This document shows, piece by piece, positions 1-8,934 of a DNA stretch of 64,000 bases; the first letter of the stretch is position 1; the number at the start of each line of letters is the position of its first letter. This DNA comes from Halomonas caseinilytica. Lineage in GTDB: Bacteria; Pseudomonadota; Gammaproteobacteria; Pseudomonadales; Halomonadaceae. Below the pieces are notes generated by a model. The model had not been told where the DNA came from. It saw nothing but the letters and a program-made list of their open reading frames with translations, and searched no databases. Position numbers and translations under genes: made by a program. The stretch is from assembly GCF_001662305.1 (NCBI RefSeq), contig NZ_BDEP01000016.1, positions 62,001-126,000 of the forward strand, in the 5' to 3' direction.

Positions 1-96
1 GCGCTCGGGGTCGAGTCGTAAGGTGGCCTGGCGGCGGACCTCGGGGTCCGGGTGCCGCCAGCGTGGGGCGAACAATCGGCGAATCAGTCCTGACAT
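1..96 (-). CDS. DUF349-type protein, N-terminal fragment (partial)
   Basis: A minus-strand reading frame starts at an ATG (94-96) and is open to the window edge. It gives 32 residues beginning MSGLIRRLFAPRWRHPDPEV, followed by a segment that reads like one HEAT-type unit (HPDPEVRRQA). From memory, proteobacterial DUF349 proteins open this way, with a short basic head and then DPEVR-x-A. Their function is poorly defined. The gene points away from minC. Only the head is visible, so the family call is tentative. Confidence 0.5.
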   Translation of the reverse strand, partial: MSGLIRRLFAPRWRHPDPEVRRQATLRLDPER

Positions 97-338
97 GATG
101 GTCCCGGCGAGGTCGCGGCTTGGCGGCGACACAGTAGGATGAACAGGGGCGGGCGAAATTGGCCCGACAAGTATCTAAGCATGCGTCGGCGCGGCAGAAA
201 AGGGCGTCGAGCAGGAGTGTTGCCGTTACGAGACACTGACACGAAGGGGGCGTTGGGCTTATGATCAGTTGCAGGGTCCGGGGCTCTCGCTTAGCTTGGG
301 AGCTGTATCCCGACCATCACCCGACGTGGAGTTCGGCA

Positions 339-1085
339 ATGAGTCTCAAAGTGGAAAGAGACGGCATGGCATTCACCTTCAAGGGCGGTATGTTGCCGAT
401 GACGGTCATGGAGTTGGCCAGTGCCGATCCAGAGCACATTCGCGAGCAACTCGCTGGCAAGCTCAGTCAATCTCCGGCCTTCTTCCATCATACCCCGGTG
501 GTGCTCAACGTCGAGCACCTCGATGAGCCGCATCTGGCGCTCGAACGGATCTGCGCGGTATGCCGCGCCCACAAGCTGCTGCCGGTGGCCGTGCGCGGCG
601 GCCCGGATCCTGTCAAGCAATCGGCCTGGGCTCTGGGGCTCGGCTGGTTCCCGCCCCAGGAGGCGGATCGGCCTCGTTCCCTGGAGAGCGTGCCGGTAAG
701 CGAGGCACCGGTGCCTGATGCTGAGGACGACGCGCCCCCCGTGGCCGATGAGATGGCGGGAGGCCGCATCTTTCGCGGTACGGTGCGCTCGGGCCAGCAG
801 ATCACCTCGCCCGAGGGCGATCTGGTCGTGGTCGGCGCGGTCAATGCCGGCGCCGAGGTGCTGGCCGGTGGCAGCGTGCATGTCTACGGGCCTCTGCGCG
901 GTCGCGCCCTGGCCGGTATCCACGGTAACACCCAGGCCGGCATCTTCTGCCGCGAGCTGCGCGCCGAGCTGCTGTCCGTGGCCGGCAATTACAAGCGGCT
1001 CGAGGATATCGATCCGCGCCTGCTGGGTACCGCGATCCAGGTGCGCCTGAGCGAGGCGCAACTGAGTATCACGCCGTTGGACTGA
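339..1085 (+). CDS. minC: Septum site-determining protein MinC
   Basis: MinC is the FtsZ antagonist of the Min system and blocks Z-ring assembly at the poles when recruited to the membrane by MinD. The 248-residue product has an N-terminal FtsZ-interacting domain (about 1-100), a Pro/Glu/Asp-rich linker, and a C-terminal beta-helix domain (about 145-248) containing GRIFRGTVRSGQQI and the conserved GxVNAGAEVLAGGSVHVYG stretch. A longer frame opens at 261. I chose the ATG at 339 because GGAG lies about 7 nt upstream and MSLKVERDG fits family N-termini. First gene of minCDE. Confidence 0.95.
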   Translation: MSLKVERDGMAFTFKGGMLPMTVMELASADPEHIREQLAGKLSQSPAFFHHTPVVLNVEHLDEPHLALERICAVCRAHKLLPVAVRGGPDPVKQSAWALGLGWFPPQEADRPRSLESVPVSEAPVPDAEDDAPPVADEMAGGRIFRGTVRSGQQITSPEGDLVVVGAVNAGAEVLAGGSVHVYGPLRGRALAGIHGNTQAGIFCRELRAELLSVAGNYKRLEDIDPRLLGTAIQVRLSEAQLSITPLD

Positions 1086-1159
1086 CACGGCCACACAACG
1101 ACGATTCGGTGGCGCGTGGCGCCGCCCTTTCTCCCAACATGACAAACAGGATGTGACAC

Positions 1160-1978
1160 TTGGCAAAGATCATCGTTGTGACCTCCGGCAAGGGTGGGGT
1201 CGGCAAGACAACCAGTGCAGCTGCCGTCGCCACGGGCCTGGCCCTGCGCGGGCAGAAGACCGTGGTGATCGACTTCGACGTCGGATTGCGGAATCTCGAC
1301 CTGGTCATGGGCTGCGAACGTCGTGTGGTCTATGACCTGGTCAACGTCATTCAAGGCGAGGCGGGACTCAATCAGGCCTTGATCCGCGACAAGCGGATCG
1401 ACAACCTGCATATCATGCCGGCCTCCCAGACGCGGGACAAGGACGCGCTGACCCTGGAAGGCGTGGAGCAGGTGCTCGAGACCCTGAACAAGGATTTCGA
1501 TTACATCATCTGCGATTCTCCCGCCGGCATCGAGCGTGGAGCGCAGCTGGCCATGTACTTCGCCGACGAGGCGATCGTGGTCACCAATCCCGAGGTGTCC
1601 TCGGTGCGCGATTCCGATCGCATCCTTGGCCTGCTGTCCTCCAAGACGCGTCGTGCCGAGCGTGGCGATGACCCGATCAAGGAACACCTGCTGATCACCC
1701 GCTATAATCCGAATCGTGTGGATCGAGGCGATATGCTCAATCTCGAGGACATTCGCGAGATCCTGGCCATCAATCTGGTGGGCTTGATTCCGGAGTCCGA
1801 AGCGGTGCTGCGGGCCTCCAACCAGGGCGTTCCGGTCACCCACGACGATGCCAGCGATGCCGGTCAGGCCTATGCCGACACGGTTTCCCGGTTGCTCGGC
1901 GAGGAGGTTCCCCTGCGTTTTCATGAATACCAGAAGAAGAGTCTGTTGAGCCGCATGTTCGGAGGAGGCCGCCGGTGA
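1160..1978 (+). CDS. minD: Septum site-determining ATPase MinD
   Basis: MinD is the membrane-binding ATPase that carries MinC and oscillates under MinE control. The 272-residue product (E. coli has 270) begins [18 protein letters not shown], the deviant Walker A box of the ParA/MinD class. It has the switch region DSPAGIE and a C-terminal basic amphipathic tail ([12 protein letters not shown]) expected to be the membrane-targeting helix. The only start that keeps the Walker box at the canonical position is TTG at 1160, so a rare start codon is used. Its stop overlaps the minE start (GTGA). Confidence 0.96.
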   Translation: MAKIIVVTSGKGGVGKTTSAAAVATGLALRGQKTVVIDFDVGLRNLDLVMGCERRVVYDLVNVIQGEAGLNQALIRDKRIDNLHIMPASQTRDKDALTLEGVEQVLETLNKDFDYIICDSPAGIERGAQLAMYFADEAIVVTNPEVSSVRDSDRILGLLSSKTRRAERGDDPIKEHLLITRYNPNRVDRGDMLNLEDIREILAINLVGLIPESEAVLRASNQGVPVTHDDASDAGQAYADTVSRLLGEEVPLRFHEYQKKSLLSRMFGGGRR

Positions 1979-2226
1979 AGCTACTCGATTTCCTGAAGCG
2001 CGAGCGCAAGCAGTCCGCCTCCGTCGCCAAGGAGCGGCTGCAGATCATCGTTGCCCACCAGCGCAGCCAGCGGGGGCAACCGGATTACATGCCGATGCTC
2101 GAGAAGGAGTTGCTGGAAGTGATCCGCCGCTATGTCCAGGTCGAGGATGATGCCATCAATATCAATCTGGACAGCGAGGACAACTGCTCCGTGCTGGAGC
2201 TGAACGTCACGCTTCCCAGAGCGTGA
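1975..2226 (+). CDS. minE: Cell division topological specificity factor MinE
   Basis: MinE stimulates MinD ATPase and drives pole-to-pole oscillation, restricting MinC to the poles. The product has 83 residues, close to the usual length of about 88. It begins [20 protein letters not shown], with the amphipathic N-terminal helix, followed by the MinD-contact segment [15 protein letters not shown] and a C-terminal dimerisation part ending in LELNVTLP. The GTG start lies inside the minD stop (4-nt overlap), which implies translational coupling. Confidence 0.95.
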   Translation: MKLLDFLKRERKQSASVAKERLQIIVAHQRSQRGQPDYMPMLEKELLEVIRRYVQVEDDAININLDSEDNCSVLELNVTLPRA

Positions 2227-2301
2227 GATGGCGGCTGAGCCGCCGGCGGGGCTGTGCTAGGCTGTGGCTTCATGTCCCAGCCCACTCGGAGTGCATCGCC
2301 C

Positions 2302-3795
2302 ATGGCGCAGAAGAAAGCCGCCCCGCTGACCTTCCTGTGGCACGATTACGAGACGTTCGGGGCCGACCCGCGTCGTGATCGGCCGTCACAGTTCGCCGCC
2401 ATTCGCACCGATGCCGATTTCAACGAGATCGGCGAGCCCGTCGAGCTGTTCTGCAAGCCGGCCGACGACTATCTGCCGCACCCCCAGGCTTGCCTGATCA
2501 CCGGCATCACGCCGCAACAGGCCAAGCGGCGCGGTCTTCCCGAGGCCGAGTTCGCCGGGCGGATCCAGGCCGCGATGAGCGAGCCGGGTACCTGCGCACT
2601 GGGTTACAACAACCTGCGCTTCGATGACGAAGTGGGGCGTCATCTCTTCTACCGCAACCTGATCGATCCCTATGCCCGGGAGTGGCAGAACGGCAATTCC
2701 CGCTGGGACCTGATCGATGTGGTGCGCGCCTTTCATGCCCTGCGACCCGATGGCATCGTCTGGCCGACTCGCGACGATGGCTCGCCGAGCTTCAAGCTCG
2801 AGGATCTGACGGCGGCCAACGGCATCGAGCATGCGGGAGCGCACGATGCCCTGGCCGATGTTCGGGCGACCATCGAACTGGCGCGACTCTTGCGACGCAG
2901 CAATGCCAACCTGTTCGATCACTTGCTGGCCATGCGCGGCAAGCGTGCGGTGGGTCAGGCCATCGATGTGGCATCGCGCAAGCCGGTCCTGCACATTTCG
3001 CGCCGTTATCCGGCGAGCCGGGGGTGCAGTGCTCTGGTAATGCCATTGGCGGAGCACCCGACCAACCCCAACGGGGTCATCGTCTATGATCTCGCCGTGG
3101 ACCCCGAACCTCTGCTGTCGATGGATGCACAGCAGATTCGCGAGCGGGTCTTCGTCAGCAATGATGATCTGGCCGAGGGCGAGTCGCGCATTCCGCTCAA
3201 GGTCATCCATCTCAACAAGTGTCCGGTGATCCTGCCTGCCAATGCGCTCAAGGATGCCAGCGGGCCGCATCGGGGCGAGTATGGCGAGATCGTCGAACGC
3301 CTCGGCGTGGATGTGGCCTCCTGCCGACGCCACTGGAAGCTGCTGGCGGCGAACCCGGATGTCTCGGCTCGAGTTGCCGAGGTGTTCGCCGGGCCGCCCC
3401 CGGAGACACCTCAGGATCCCGACCTGATGCTCTACGCCGGCGGCTTCTTCTCGCCATCCGATCGCCAGCAGATGCAGCGGGTCCGCGACAGCGATCCCTG
3501 GGATCTGGTCGGCGCGAGCTTCGCCTTTCAGGATCCCCGGCTCGAGGAAATGCTGTTCCGCTACCGGGCCCGCAGCTACCCGGATACCCTGACCGGCGAG
3601 GAGCAGTCGCGCTGGGAGACATTTCGTTGGGAGCGCATGAACGATGCGACGGTTGCCGGCTTCACGCTGCCCGAATTCGCGCGGGAGATCGAGCGGCTCA
3701 ACCAGGTGGCGCTGACGGATCGAGAGCGTCAGATCCTCGAGGAACTGGTGATGCACGTGGAAGCGATCATGCCGGCCCAGGCCTTCGGCGAATGA
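2302..3795 (+). CDS. sbcB: Exodeoxyribonuclease I
   Basis: ExoI degrades single-stranded DNA 3' to 5' and acts in mismatch repair and recombination. The DEDDh exonuclease domain opens with FLWHDYETFG (acidic D and E), and the last catalytic pair sits in AGAHDALADVRAT. An SH3-like and a helical C-terminal domain follow. The frame is open from GTG 2254 and has an ATG at 2272. I prefer ATG 2302 (497 residues), which has GGAG 10 nt upstream and puts about ten residues before FLWHDYE, as in E. coli. Confidence 0.93.
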   Translation: MAQKKAAPLTFLWHDYETFGADPRRDRPSQFAAIRTDADFNEIGEPVELFCKPADDYLPHPQACLITGITPQQAKRRGLPEAEFAGRIQAAMSEPGTCALGYNNLRFDDEVGRHLFYRNLIDPYAREWQNGNSRWDLIDVVRAFHALRPDGIVWPTRDDGSPSFKLEDLTAANGIEHAGAHDALADVRATIELARLLRRSNANLFDHLLAMRGKRAVGQAIDVASRKPVLHISRRYPASRGCSALVMPLAEHPTNPNGVIVYDLAVDPEPLLSMDAQQIRERVFVSNDDLAEGESRIPLKVIHLNKCPVILPANALKDASGPHRGEYGEIVERLGVDVASCRRHWKLLAANPDVSARVAEVFAGPPPETPQDPDLMLYAGGFFSPSDRQQMQRVRDSDPWDLVGASFAFQDPRLEEMLFRYRARSYPDTLTGEEQSRWETFRWERMNDATVAGFTLPEFAREIERLNQVALTDRERQILEELVMHVEAIMPAQAFGE

Positions 3796-3829
3796 CAGTG
3801 ACCGCCGCTAGGTGAGCCCGCCTCGAGAC

Positions 3830-3859
3830 GACATCGCCCGGCCTGTGCCGGGCGATGTC
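3830..3859. terminator. Hairpin between convergent sbcB and the M16 protease gene
   Basis: A perfect 13-bp inverted repeat (GACATCGCCCGGC / GCCGGGCGATGTC) with a 4-nt loop lies between two convergent genes. Neither strand has a U-tract behind it. Termination in both directions is therefore inferred from position and stem strength. Confidence 0.6.
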
Positions 3860-3903
3860 CGTTATGGAACACATGCATCAGCGCCGCCTTGCGGCATGCT
3901 ATG

Positions 3904-6738
3904 TCAGTGTTCCTGTTTCGGCAGTGGCGTCAGTTCCGCCTTGAGGGACAGCACGTCGCTGGCGCTGTCGCCCGGGTCGTGGGTGATATTGACCGTGGGC
4001 CCTTGCGTCAGGTCGCGCCAGGTCTCGCGAAGCGCGTCGGGCGTCACCTCCATCACGCGTTCGGCGAGTCGCTGCCGGTGGTCGAACCCGGTGTCCTCAA
4101 GGGCCAGCGCCTGCCACAGGCGATTGGTACGGCCCGCCAGGCTGGTGTCGCGCTGCAGCAGGTCGTCGCGTACCGCCTGGCGATAGGGGGCCAGGTCGCT
4201 GGCCTTCAGGCCGTCGAGGCGTGTGTTGAAGCCGTCGATGAAGGCATCGATGCGTTCCTGAATGGTTTGGCTTGGCGTGTCTGGCGATTGCACCAGAAAG
4301 GCGATGCCCGGGGCATCGAGCAGTGGCCGATAGCCGGCGTTGACCACGTAGCCCAGCTGCTGCTCGGTGCGTAGCTGCTGGTAGAAGGGGGTCTCGAGAA
4401 GCCGTCCCAGCACCGAGAGCCTGGCTTGTGTCGACAGCTCGCGGTCCGCCCCCTGCAGGTAGCGCATGACCAGGAATTCTTCACGTTCGGTGTCGGGCTT
4501 TAATGCGGGAAGCGACTTGCTGGCGCGCAAGGTCTCCAGTTCGGGAATCGCGTCGTGGGAGAGCTGTGGTCGCAGGTCCTCGGCGACGCGGCGCGCCTGC
4601 TGTTCTGCCTGCTCGGCGTCCAGGTCGCCGACAGCCATGGCCTCGAGATGCAGCTCGTCGAGGAAGGCCTCGCGGAAGTCGCGCAGTGCCTGGGCATCCA
4701 GGTCCTCGCTGGCCGCGAGCAGCGCCTCGGGGGACCACTGCGGGCGAATCAGGGCTTCGGTCAGGGTGCGGCCGGCCTGTCGGTAGAGGTCGTCCTGAGG
4801 CGCGTTGCGCCAGCCTCGACGCAGGCGTTCGCGAACCCGTTCGACGCTGTCGGGCTCGATCTTGCCGTCGTGCAATTGTTCCAGCACGCGCTCGATCAGC
4901 CGGTCCTGGCGATCCCGCCAGCCGGAAAACGACAGCGTGATGCCCCGGGCGTGTGCATAGGCTTCGAAGCCGTGTCCGGCCAGGCGTGCGGGGTAGAGTG
5001 CTTCGTTGAGGCTGTCCTGCAGCCAGCCGGCGAGCAGCCGGGACAGGGCGGCCTTGCGGGCGTCATGGCTGGCGTCGGGGTGCTGAAGACTGAAGCGCCA
5101 CTCGACCTTGGGGGTGTCGAAGCTGGCATCGCGCATGTGCCAGAACTCGAAGCCCGGCTCGTCGAGGCGTTTCCGGGGCTGCTCGTCCTGTTGGCCGTCG
5201 AACAGTTCGAGATCCTCGGCGATGTAGGGGTTGGGCTCGGGCAGCGACAAGCCTGCCAGAGGCTGGGCGCTGTCGTCTTCGAGGGCGACCGGGGTCCAGG
5301 GAGTGTCGAACCAGGGCGAGGTACGCTCTCCTTCCACCTCGGGGCCGCTGTAGAGTCTCAGCATGTTGTCCGGACGCAGTGCCGACAACCAGGTATCGAT
5401 GCCCGAGGCATCGAAGCCGTCCATGCGGTAGGGGGCGTAATTGACGTCCTCGACGGGATAGCGAGAAAGGTTCATCGACAGCCGCATGGCATCGTCCAGG
5501 GCGGAGCCGTGCTGCTGGAAGCGGAATGCCTGTTCGGCGAGCCGGGCCTGTTCGTCGTAGCGCCATGCCTCGACGCCGTTGTCCCGGATGGCGCGGATCG
5601 CGGCAAACAGGCTGGCCTGGATGCGCTGGATGTGTCGCGAGCCTTCCGGCGTCAGGCTGATGTCCACCTGGAACAGAGCGTGCTGGCCATCGCCGCGGGT
5701 CACGCCGGCGGAGAGTCCGTCGGCCCAGCCGGCATCGCGCAATATGGCGAGCAGGCTGCCATTGCCTTCGTGGCCGAGCAAGCTGGCCAGATAGCTGGCC
5801 GACTTGTGGCGATAATCGGTGATCGGGTCGGGGACCGGGAAATAGAAGCTCAGTTGGCGGCTGTCACGCAGCGACTTGAGCCTGGCTGCCGCGGGCAGGC
5901 GCGACGCGTCGGCGAGTGGTGTCTCGATGATCGGGCGCGACAGGCCCCGGTCGGGCACGTCGCTGAAGTTCTCGCGTACCAGCGTTTCCAGTTCGTCCAG
6001 AGGCTGTGGCGCGACTACGGACAAGTGCATGACATGGGCGCCATAGTGATCGCGGTAGAAGTGCTGGATGCGCTCGCGCAGGCCGGGCTCGCCTTCGGGC
6101 CTGTCGGCCAGGGTCTCCAGGCTGCCCACCGAAAAACCGGTGGTGGGGTGCTCGGGATTGAGCAGTTGATTGAGCACGTCGTTGCGACGGCGTCCTTCGT
6201 TGCGCTTGCGGGCGATGTATTCCGAATGGACGACCTTGCGCTCGTTCTCCAGCCGGTCGGCATTGAACAGCGGATTGACGAAGAAGCGGCTGAAGCGATC
6301 CAGGGCGCCGGACAGGGCATCGGGCTCGATGGAGAAGAAATAATTGGTGTCCTGGGACGCCGTGAAGGCATTGTGCTGACCGCCGTGGCGCGTCAGGTAG
6401 CTTTGGTAGGCGTCGGCTTCCGGATAGCTTTCGGTGCCCAGGAATAGCATGTGCTCGAGGTAATGAGCCAGGCCGGGCAGGTCATCGGGATCCTGGGCAC
6501 TACCTACGTCCACGTTCAGTGAGGCGGCGGCCTTGTCGGCCTCGCTGTCGCTGACCAGCAGGGCGGTGAGCCCGTTGTCCAGGGTCAGGACGCGGTAGTC
6601 TCGCTCGTCGTGGGGGCTGACGCGGGGCGTGGTGACCTGTTCGGTATCGTGGGTCGCCTGCTGGGCGATGCTGGTGCCGGGCAGCAGCATGGCCAGTGCC
6701 AGCGAAGCGGCCAGGCATGGGCGTGATGGTCGGATCAT
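3904..6738 (-). CDS. ptrA: Periplasmic M16 zinc protease (pitrilysin / protease III family)
   Basis: A pitrilysin-type metalloendopeptidase of 944 residues (E. coli PtrA is about 960), expected to cleave short peptides in the periplasm. The N-terminus has a signal peptide (basic MIRPSRP, hydrophobic core, cleavage near SIAQQ). The inverted zinc motif HYLEH is at about 92-96, inside GLAHYLEHMLFLGTESYPE. The third ligand is probably the Glu of NERKVVHSEYIA some 75 residues later. The four-domain M16 length is complete. Its ATG overlaps the upstream SRAP-like gene stop (ATGA), so the two are probably one operon. Confidence 0.9.
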   Translation of the reverse strand: MIRPSRPCLAASLALAMLLPGTSIAQQATHDTEQVTTPRVSPHDERDYRVLTLDNGLTALLVSDSEADKAAASLNVDVGSAQDPDDLPGLAHYLEHMLFLGTESYPEADAYQSYLTRHGGQHNAFTASQDTNYFFSIEPDALSGALDRFSRFFVNPLFNADRLENERKVVHSEYIARKRNEGRRRNDVLNQLLNPEHPTTGFSVGSLETLADRPEGEPGLRERIQHFYRDHYGAHVMHLSVVAPQPLDELETLVRENFSDVPDRGLSRPIIETPLADASRLPAAARLKSLRDSRQLSFYFPVPDPITDYRHKSASYLASLLGHEGNGSLLAILRDAGWADGLSAGVTRGDGQHALFQVDISLTPEGSRHIQRIQASLFAAIRAIRDNGVEAWRYDEQARLAEQAFRFQQHGSALDDAMRLSMNLSRYPVEDVNYAPYRMDGFDASGIDTWLSALRPDNMLRLYSGPEVEGERTSPWFDTPWTPVALEDDSAQPLAGLSLPEPNPYIAEDLELFDGQQDEQPRKRLDEPGFEFWHMRDASFDTPKVEWRFSLQHPDASHDARKAALSRLLAGWLQDSLNEALYPARLAGHGFEAYAHARGITLSFSGWRDRQDRLIERVLEQLHDGKIEPDSVERVRERLRRGWRNAPQDDLYRQAGRTLTEALIRPQWSPEALLAASEDLDAQALRDFREAFLDELHLEAMAVGDLDAEQAEQQARRVAEDLRPQLSHDAIPELETLRASKSLPALKPDTEREEFLVMRYLQGADRELSTQARLSVLGRLLETPFYQQLRTEQQLGYVVNAGYRPLLDAPGIAFLVQSPDTPSQTIQERIDAFIDGFNTRLDGLKASDLAPYRQAVRDDLLQRDTSLAGRTNRLWQALALEDTGFDHRQRLAERVMEVTPDALRETWRDLTQGPTVNITHDPGDSASDVLSLKAELTPLPKQEH

Positions 6739-7424
6739 CGTGTCTCCTGTTCGGGATTCCTGCGTAGCATGGGGCCGATGGGGTAGGCGCAGGAGGCTTC
6801 CTGGTTGCCGGGATCATTCACCCCTCTTGATACAGGAAAAGCGCCCAACAGTTCCTCGTCTGCCGGCATCAGGCGCTGGCGGGCATCGGCAGTCGGTGTT
6901 TGCGGGTCGAGCCAGGGGATGGCGTCGTCGGGCTCGATCACTGCCGGTAACCTGTCGCTCAGCGGAGAGAGCAGGGAAGGGCTGGGGACCGTGATCAGTG
7001 CCAGGGAGTCGTTGTATTCGGTGAGGGTAGTGTGAAAGCGGCACCACAGGCCGGCCAGCAACAGAGGACCACGATCGACCCGGGTGACCAGGTAAGGTTG
7101 CTTGGCCCGAGGCATGGGACGCCACACGTAGACGCCGCCGACCGGCACCAGGCAGCGTCGGGCCGCGAAGGCGTCGCGAAACATGGCGCGCGATTCCAGT
7201 GATTCCGCCCGCGCGCAATGAGGGGCGTGGTCGAGCACCTTGAGCCAGGGTGGCGTCAAGCCCCAGAAGGCCCGGCCGAGCCGGGGGCGCCCCGCCTCCA
7301 GGCGAATCAGGGGAAGCGGTTGTCGAGGGGCGAGGTTGGTGCCCGTGAGCGGCGTCTCGTCCACGGCCAGATCCGGCAGCAGGCGGTCGAGAGCGAGGGG
7401 CGGAATGTAGAGTCGGCCGGCCAT
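6735..7424 (-). CDS. SRAP-fold (YedK/HMCES-like) protein lacking catalytic residues
   Basis: The fold is recognisable as SRAP (SOS-response-associated peptidase), whose active members crosslink to abasic sites through Cys2. Landmarks are TNLAPRQ (matching RYNVAPG), FWGLTPPW, the R of CARAES, GVYVW, SDRLPAVI and a C-terminal PVSRGVN. Three catalytic positions differ from E. coli YedK: the protein begins MAGR instead of MCGR, GWFEW is GVYVW (Glu to Val), and IHDR is LSDR (His to Ser). NAR is also CAR. The ATG at 7424 has GGAGG 4 nt upstream, so the missing Cys2 is not a start-site error. It is translationally coupled to the protease gene downstream. I infer a structural or DNA-binding role rather than DNA-protein crosslinking. 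Confidence 0.8.
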   Translation of the reverse strand: MAGRLYIPPLALDRLLPDLAVDETPLTGTNLAPRQPLPLIRLEAGRPRLGRAFWGLTPPWLKVLDHAPHCARAESLESRAMFRDAFAARRCLVPVGGVYVWRPMPRAKQPYLVTRVDRGPLLLAGLWCRFHTTLTEYNDSLALITVPSPSLLSPLSDRLPAVIEPDDAIPWLDPQTPTADARQRLMPADEELLGAFPVSRGVNDPGNQEASCAYPIGPMLRRNPEQETR

Positions 7425-7609
7425 GGGACCTCCGGGATGTGGTGCGACAGGGTAACCAAGACACGGGGGCGAGAAAAGCGACTGTCGTCACCGGGCTTGC
7501 GTTGCGCGACAAGGACGATATGCTATTGGAAACAGTGTTCGCTTCCTGTCATGCTCGATGGCATGGCTGGCGCGACTCGCTGTCCTTTCCATACCCCGCG
7601 AGGAAGCCG

Positions 7610-8227
7610 ATGGCTCGACCCAGACAGCATGCCCCCGAGACGCTCCATGCCCAGGTCATGGCGGCCTGTGACGCCTGGCTGAAGGAGCATCCGGTGCATA
7701 CGCTGTCGCTGCGCTCCCTGGCCCGCGAGGTCGGCTGTGCGCCGAGCACGCTGCTAAAGCTCTACGGCAGCTTCAACAACCTCTTGCAGCACGTCAACAT
7801 CGAGACCCTGGGGCGCTTGCGCGTTGCCATCGACCCCCTCCTCGAGGAAGGCTCGCCGGAGCAGCGCCTCAAGGCGCTGGCGCTGGCCTACTGGGAATTC
7901 GCGCGTCGGGATCCCTATCGCTGGCAGTTGCTGTTCGACTACCCGCTGGCCCAGGAAGGCGAACTGGATCGTCGTCAGAGCGACATGATCGAGGCGTTGT
8001 TCCTGCGTGTGGAAAACACGCTGAAGGAACACCAGCCGGCACTGGACGACATGCAGGCGCGCCGTCTGGGCCGCACGCTGTGGGGCAGCGTGCATGGCCT
8101 GGTGCAGCTCGGGCTCAACGAGCGCCTCGGCTATTGGCAGAGCGAGCCGCTGGAAGTCGAGGAGTTGCTCGATCAGTTGTCGACCACCATGCTGGCTGGC
8201 CTGAAGACGCCTCCTGAATCGCCGTGA
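7610..8227 (+). CDS. TetR/AcrR family transcriptional regulator
   Basis: A 205-residue TetR-type repressor. The N-terminal helix-turn-helix reads TLSLRSLAREVGCAPSTLLKLYGSFNNLLQHV (about 28-60), and the C-terminal ligand/dimer domain includes WEFARRDPYRWQLLFDYP. I chose the ATG at 7610 because AGGA lies 5 nt upstream and MARPRQHAPE precedes the first helix; an upstream extension to 7439 has no support. Its stop overlaps the start of the acyltransferase gene (GTGA), so that gene is the likeliest target besides its own promoter. The ligand is unknown. Confidence 0.85.
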   Translation: MARPRQHAPETLHAQVMAACDAWLKEHPVHTLSLRSLAREVGCAPSTLLKLYGSFNNLLQHVNIETLGRLRVAIDPLLEEGSPEQRLKALALAYWEFARRDPYRWQLLFDYPLAQEGELDRRQSDMIEALFLRVENTLKEHQPALDDMQARRLGRTLWGSVHGLVQLGLNERLGYWQSEPLEVEELLDQLSTTMLAGLKTPPESP

Positions 8228-8934
8228 CGCCTCTGACGACATGGGGCGCGCCGCTGCTGGCTCTGGCGGCGCTGCTCTGGTGGATAGCCCGCTCGCCGCG
8301 CACCTTGATCCGACGGATGGTGTTCATGACGGTGCACCTGATGTATCGCATGCGCTTCCAGGGGCGTCGCCATATTCCGGCTCATGGCCCTGCTCTGGTC
8401 GTCTGCAATCATGTCGGTTTCGTGGATGCCCTGGTGATCGGTGGGGCTAGTCCGCGGCCGTTGCGCTTCATGATGGATCGCCCCATCTACGAATCCCGTT
8501 GGCTGAACTGGCTGTTCCGGCTGGTGGGCGCCATCCCCGTCGATTCCGATCGCCGCGACCCGGGCGGTTTGCGGCGTGCCCTCGATCAGGTCAGCCAGGC
8601 CCTGCGCGACGGTGAGGTAGTGATGCTTTTCCCCGAGGGGCGCTTGACCCCCAACGGCGATATCCAGCCATTCCGGCGCGGCCTGGAGTTGATCCTGGCC
8701 CGGGACGCGGTGCCCGTGGTGCCGGCCGGCCTGGCCGGCTTGTGGGGATCCTGGACCTCGCATTGCGGTGGTCCGGCGTTGAGCAAGTGGCCACGCCGTT
8801 TCCGGGCGCGGGTCGCGCTCTATTTCGGCGAGCCGGTGCCTCCCGAGGAAGCCGAACTCGACCGCCTCGAAGCCCGAGTGCGGGCACTCAAGGCGGAGGC
8901 GGATGCCTGGGTGGAGAGCGGGCGGCGCGCCTAG
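8224..8934 (+). CDS. PlsC-type lysophospholipid acyltransferase
   Basis: A 236-residue member of the 1-acyl-sn-glycerol-3-phosphate acyltransferase superfamily. It has an N-terminal membrane segment (about 6-20), the catalytic H-x4-D motif in NHVGFVD, the FMMDRPIYE region and the phosphate-binding block FPEGRLTPNG. The expected reaction is acyl transfer to a lysophospholipid at the inner membrane. Whether it is the housekeeping PlsC or a specialised paralogue cannot be told here. It starts with GTG inside the TetR stop codon and converges with the corB-like gene, overlapping its end by 3-4 nt. Confidence 0.82.
   Translation: MTPLTTWGAPLLALAALLWWIARSPRTLIRRMVFMTVHLMYRMRFQGRRHIPAHGPALVVCNHVGFVDALVIGGASPRPLRFMMDRPIYESRWLNWLFRLVGAIPVDSDRRDPGGLRRALDQVSQALRDGEVVMLFPEGRLTPNGDIQPFRRGLELILARDAVPVVPAGLAGLWGSWTSHCGGPALSKWPRRFRARVALYFGEPVPPEEAELDRLEARVRALKAEADAWVESGRRA

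Noticed and set aside
261..338. N-terminal extension of MinC from ATG 261
   Set aside because: No ribosome-binding site and no family match; ATG 339 has both.
4555..6447. Long plus-strand open frame (630 codons) opposite the M16 protease gene
   Set aside because: It is antisense to a full pitrilysin-family gene, has no recognisable domain, and high GC produces such shadow frames.
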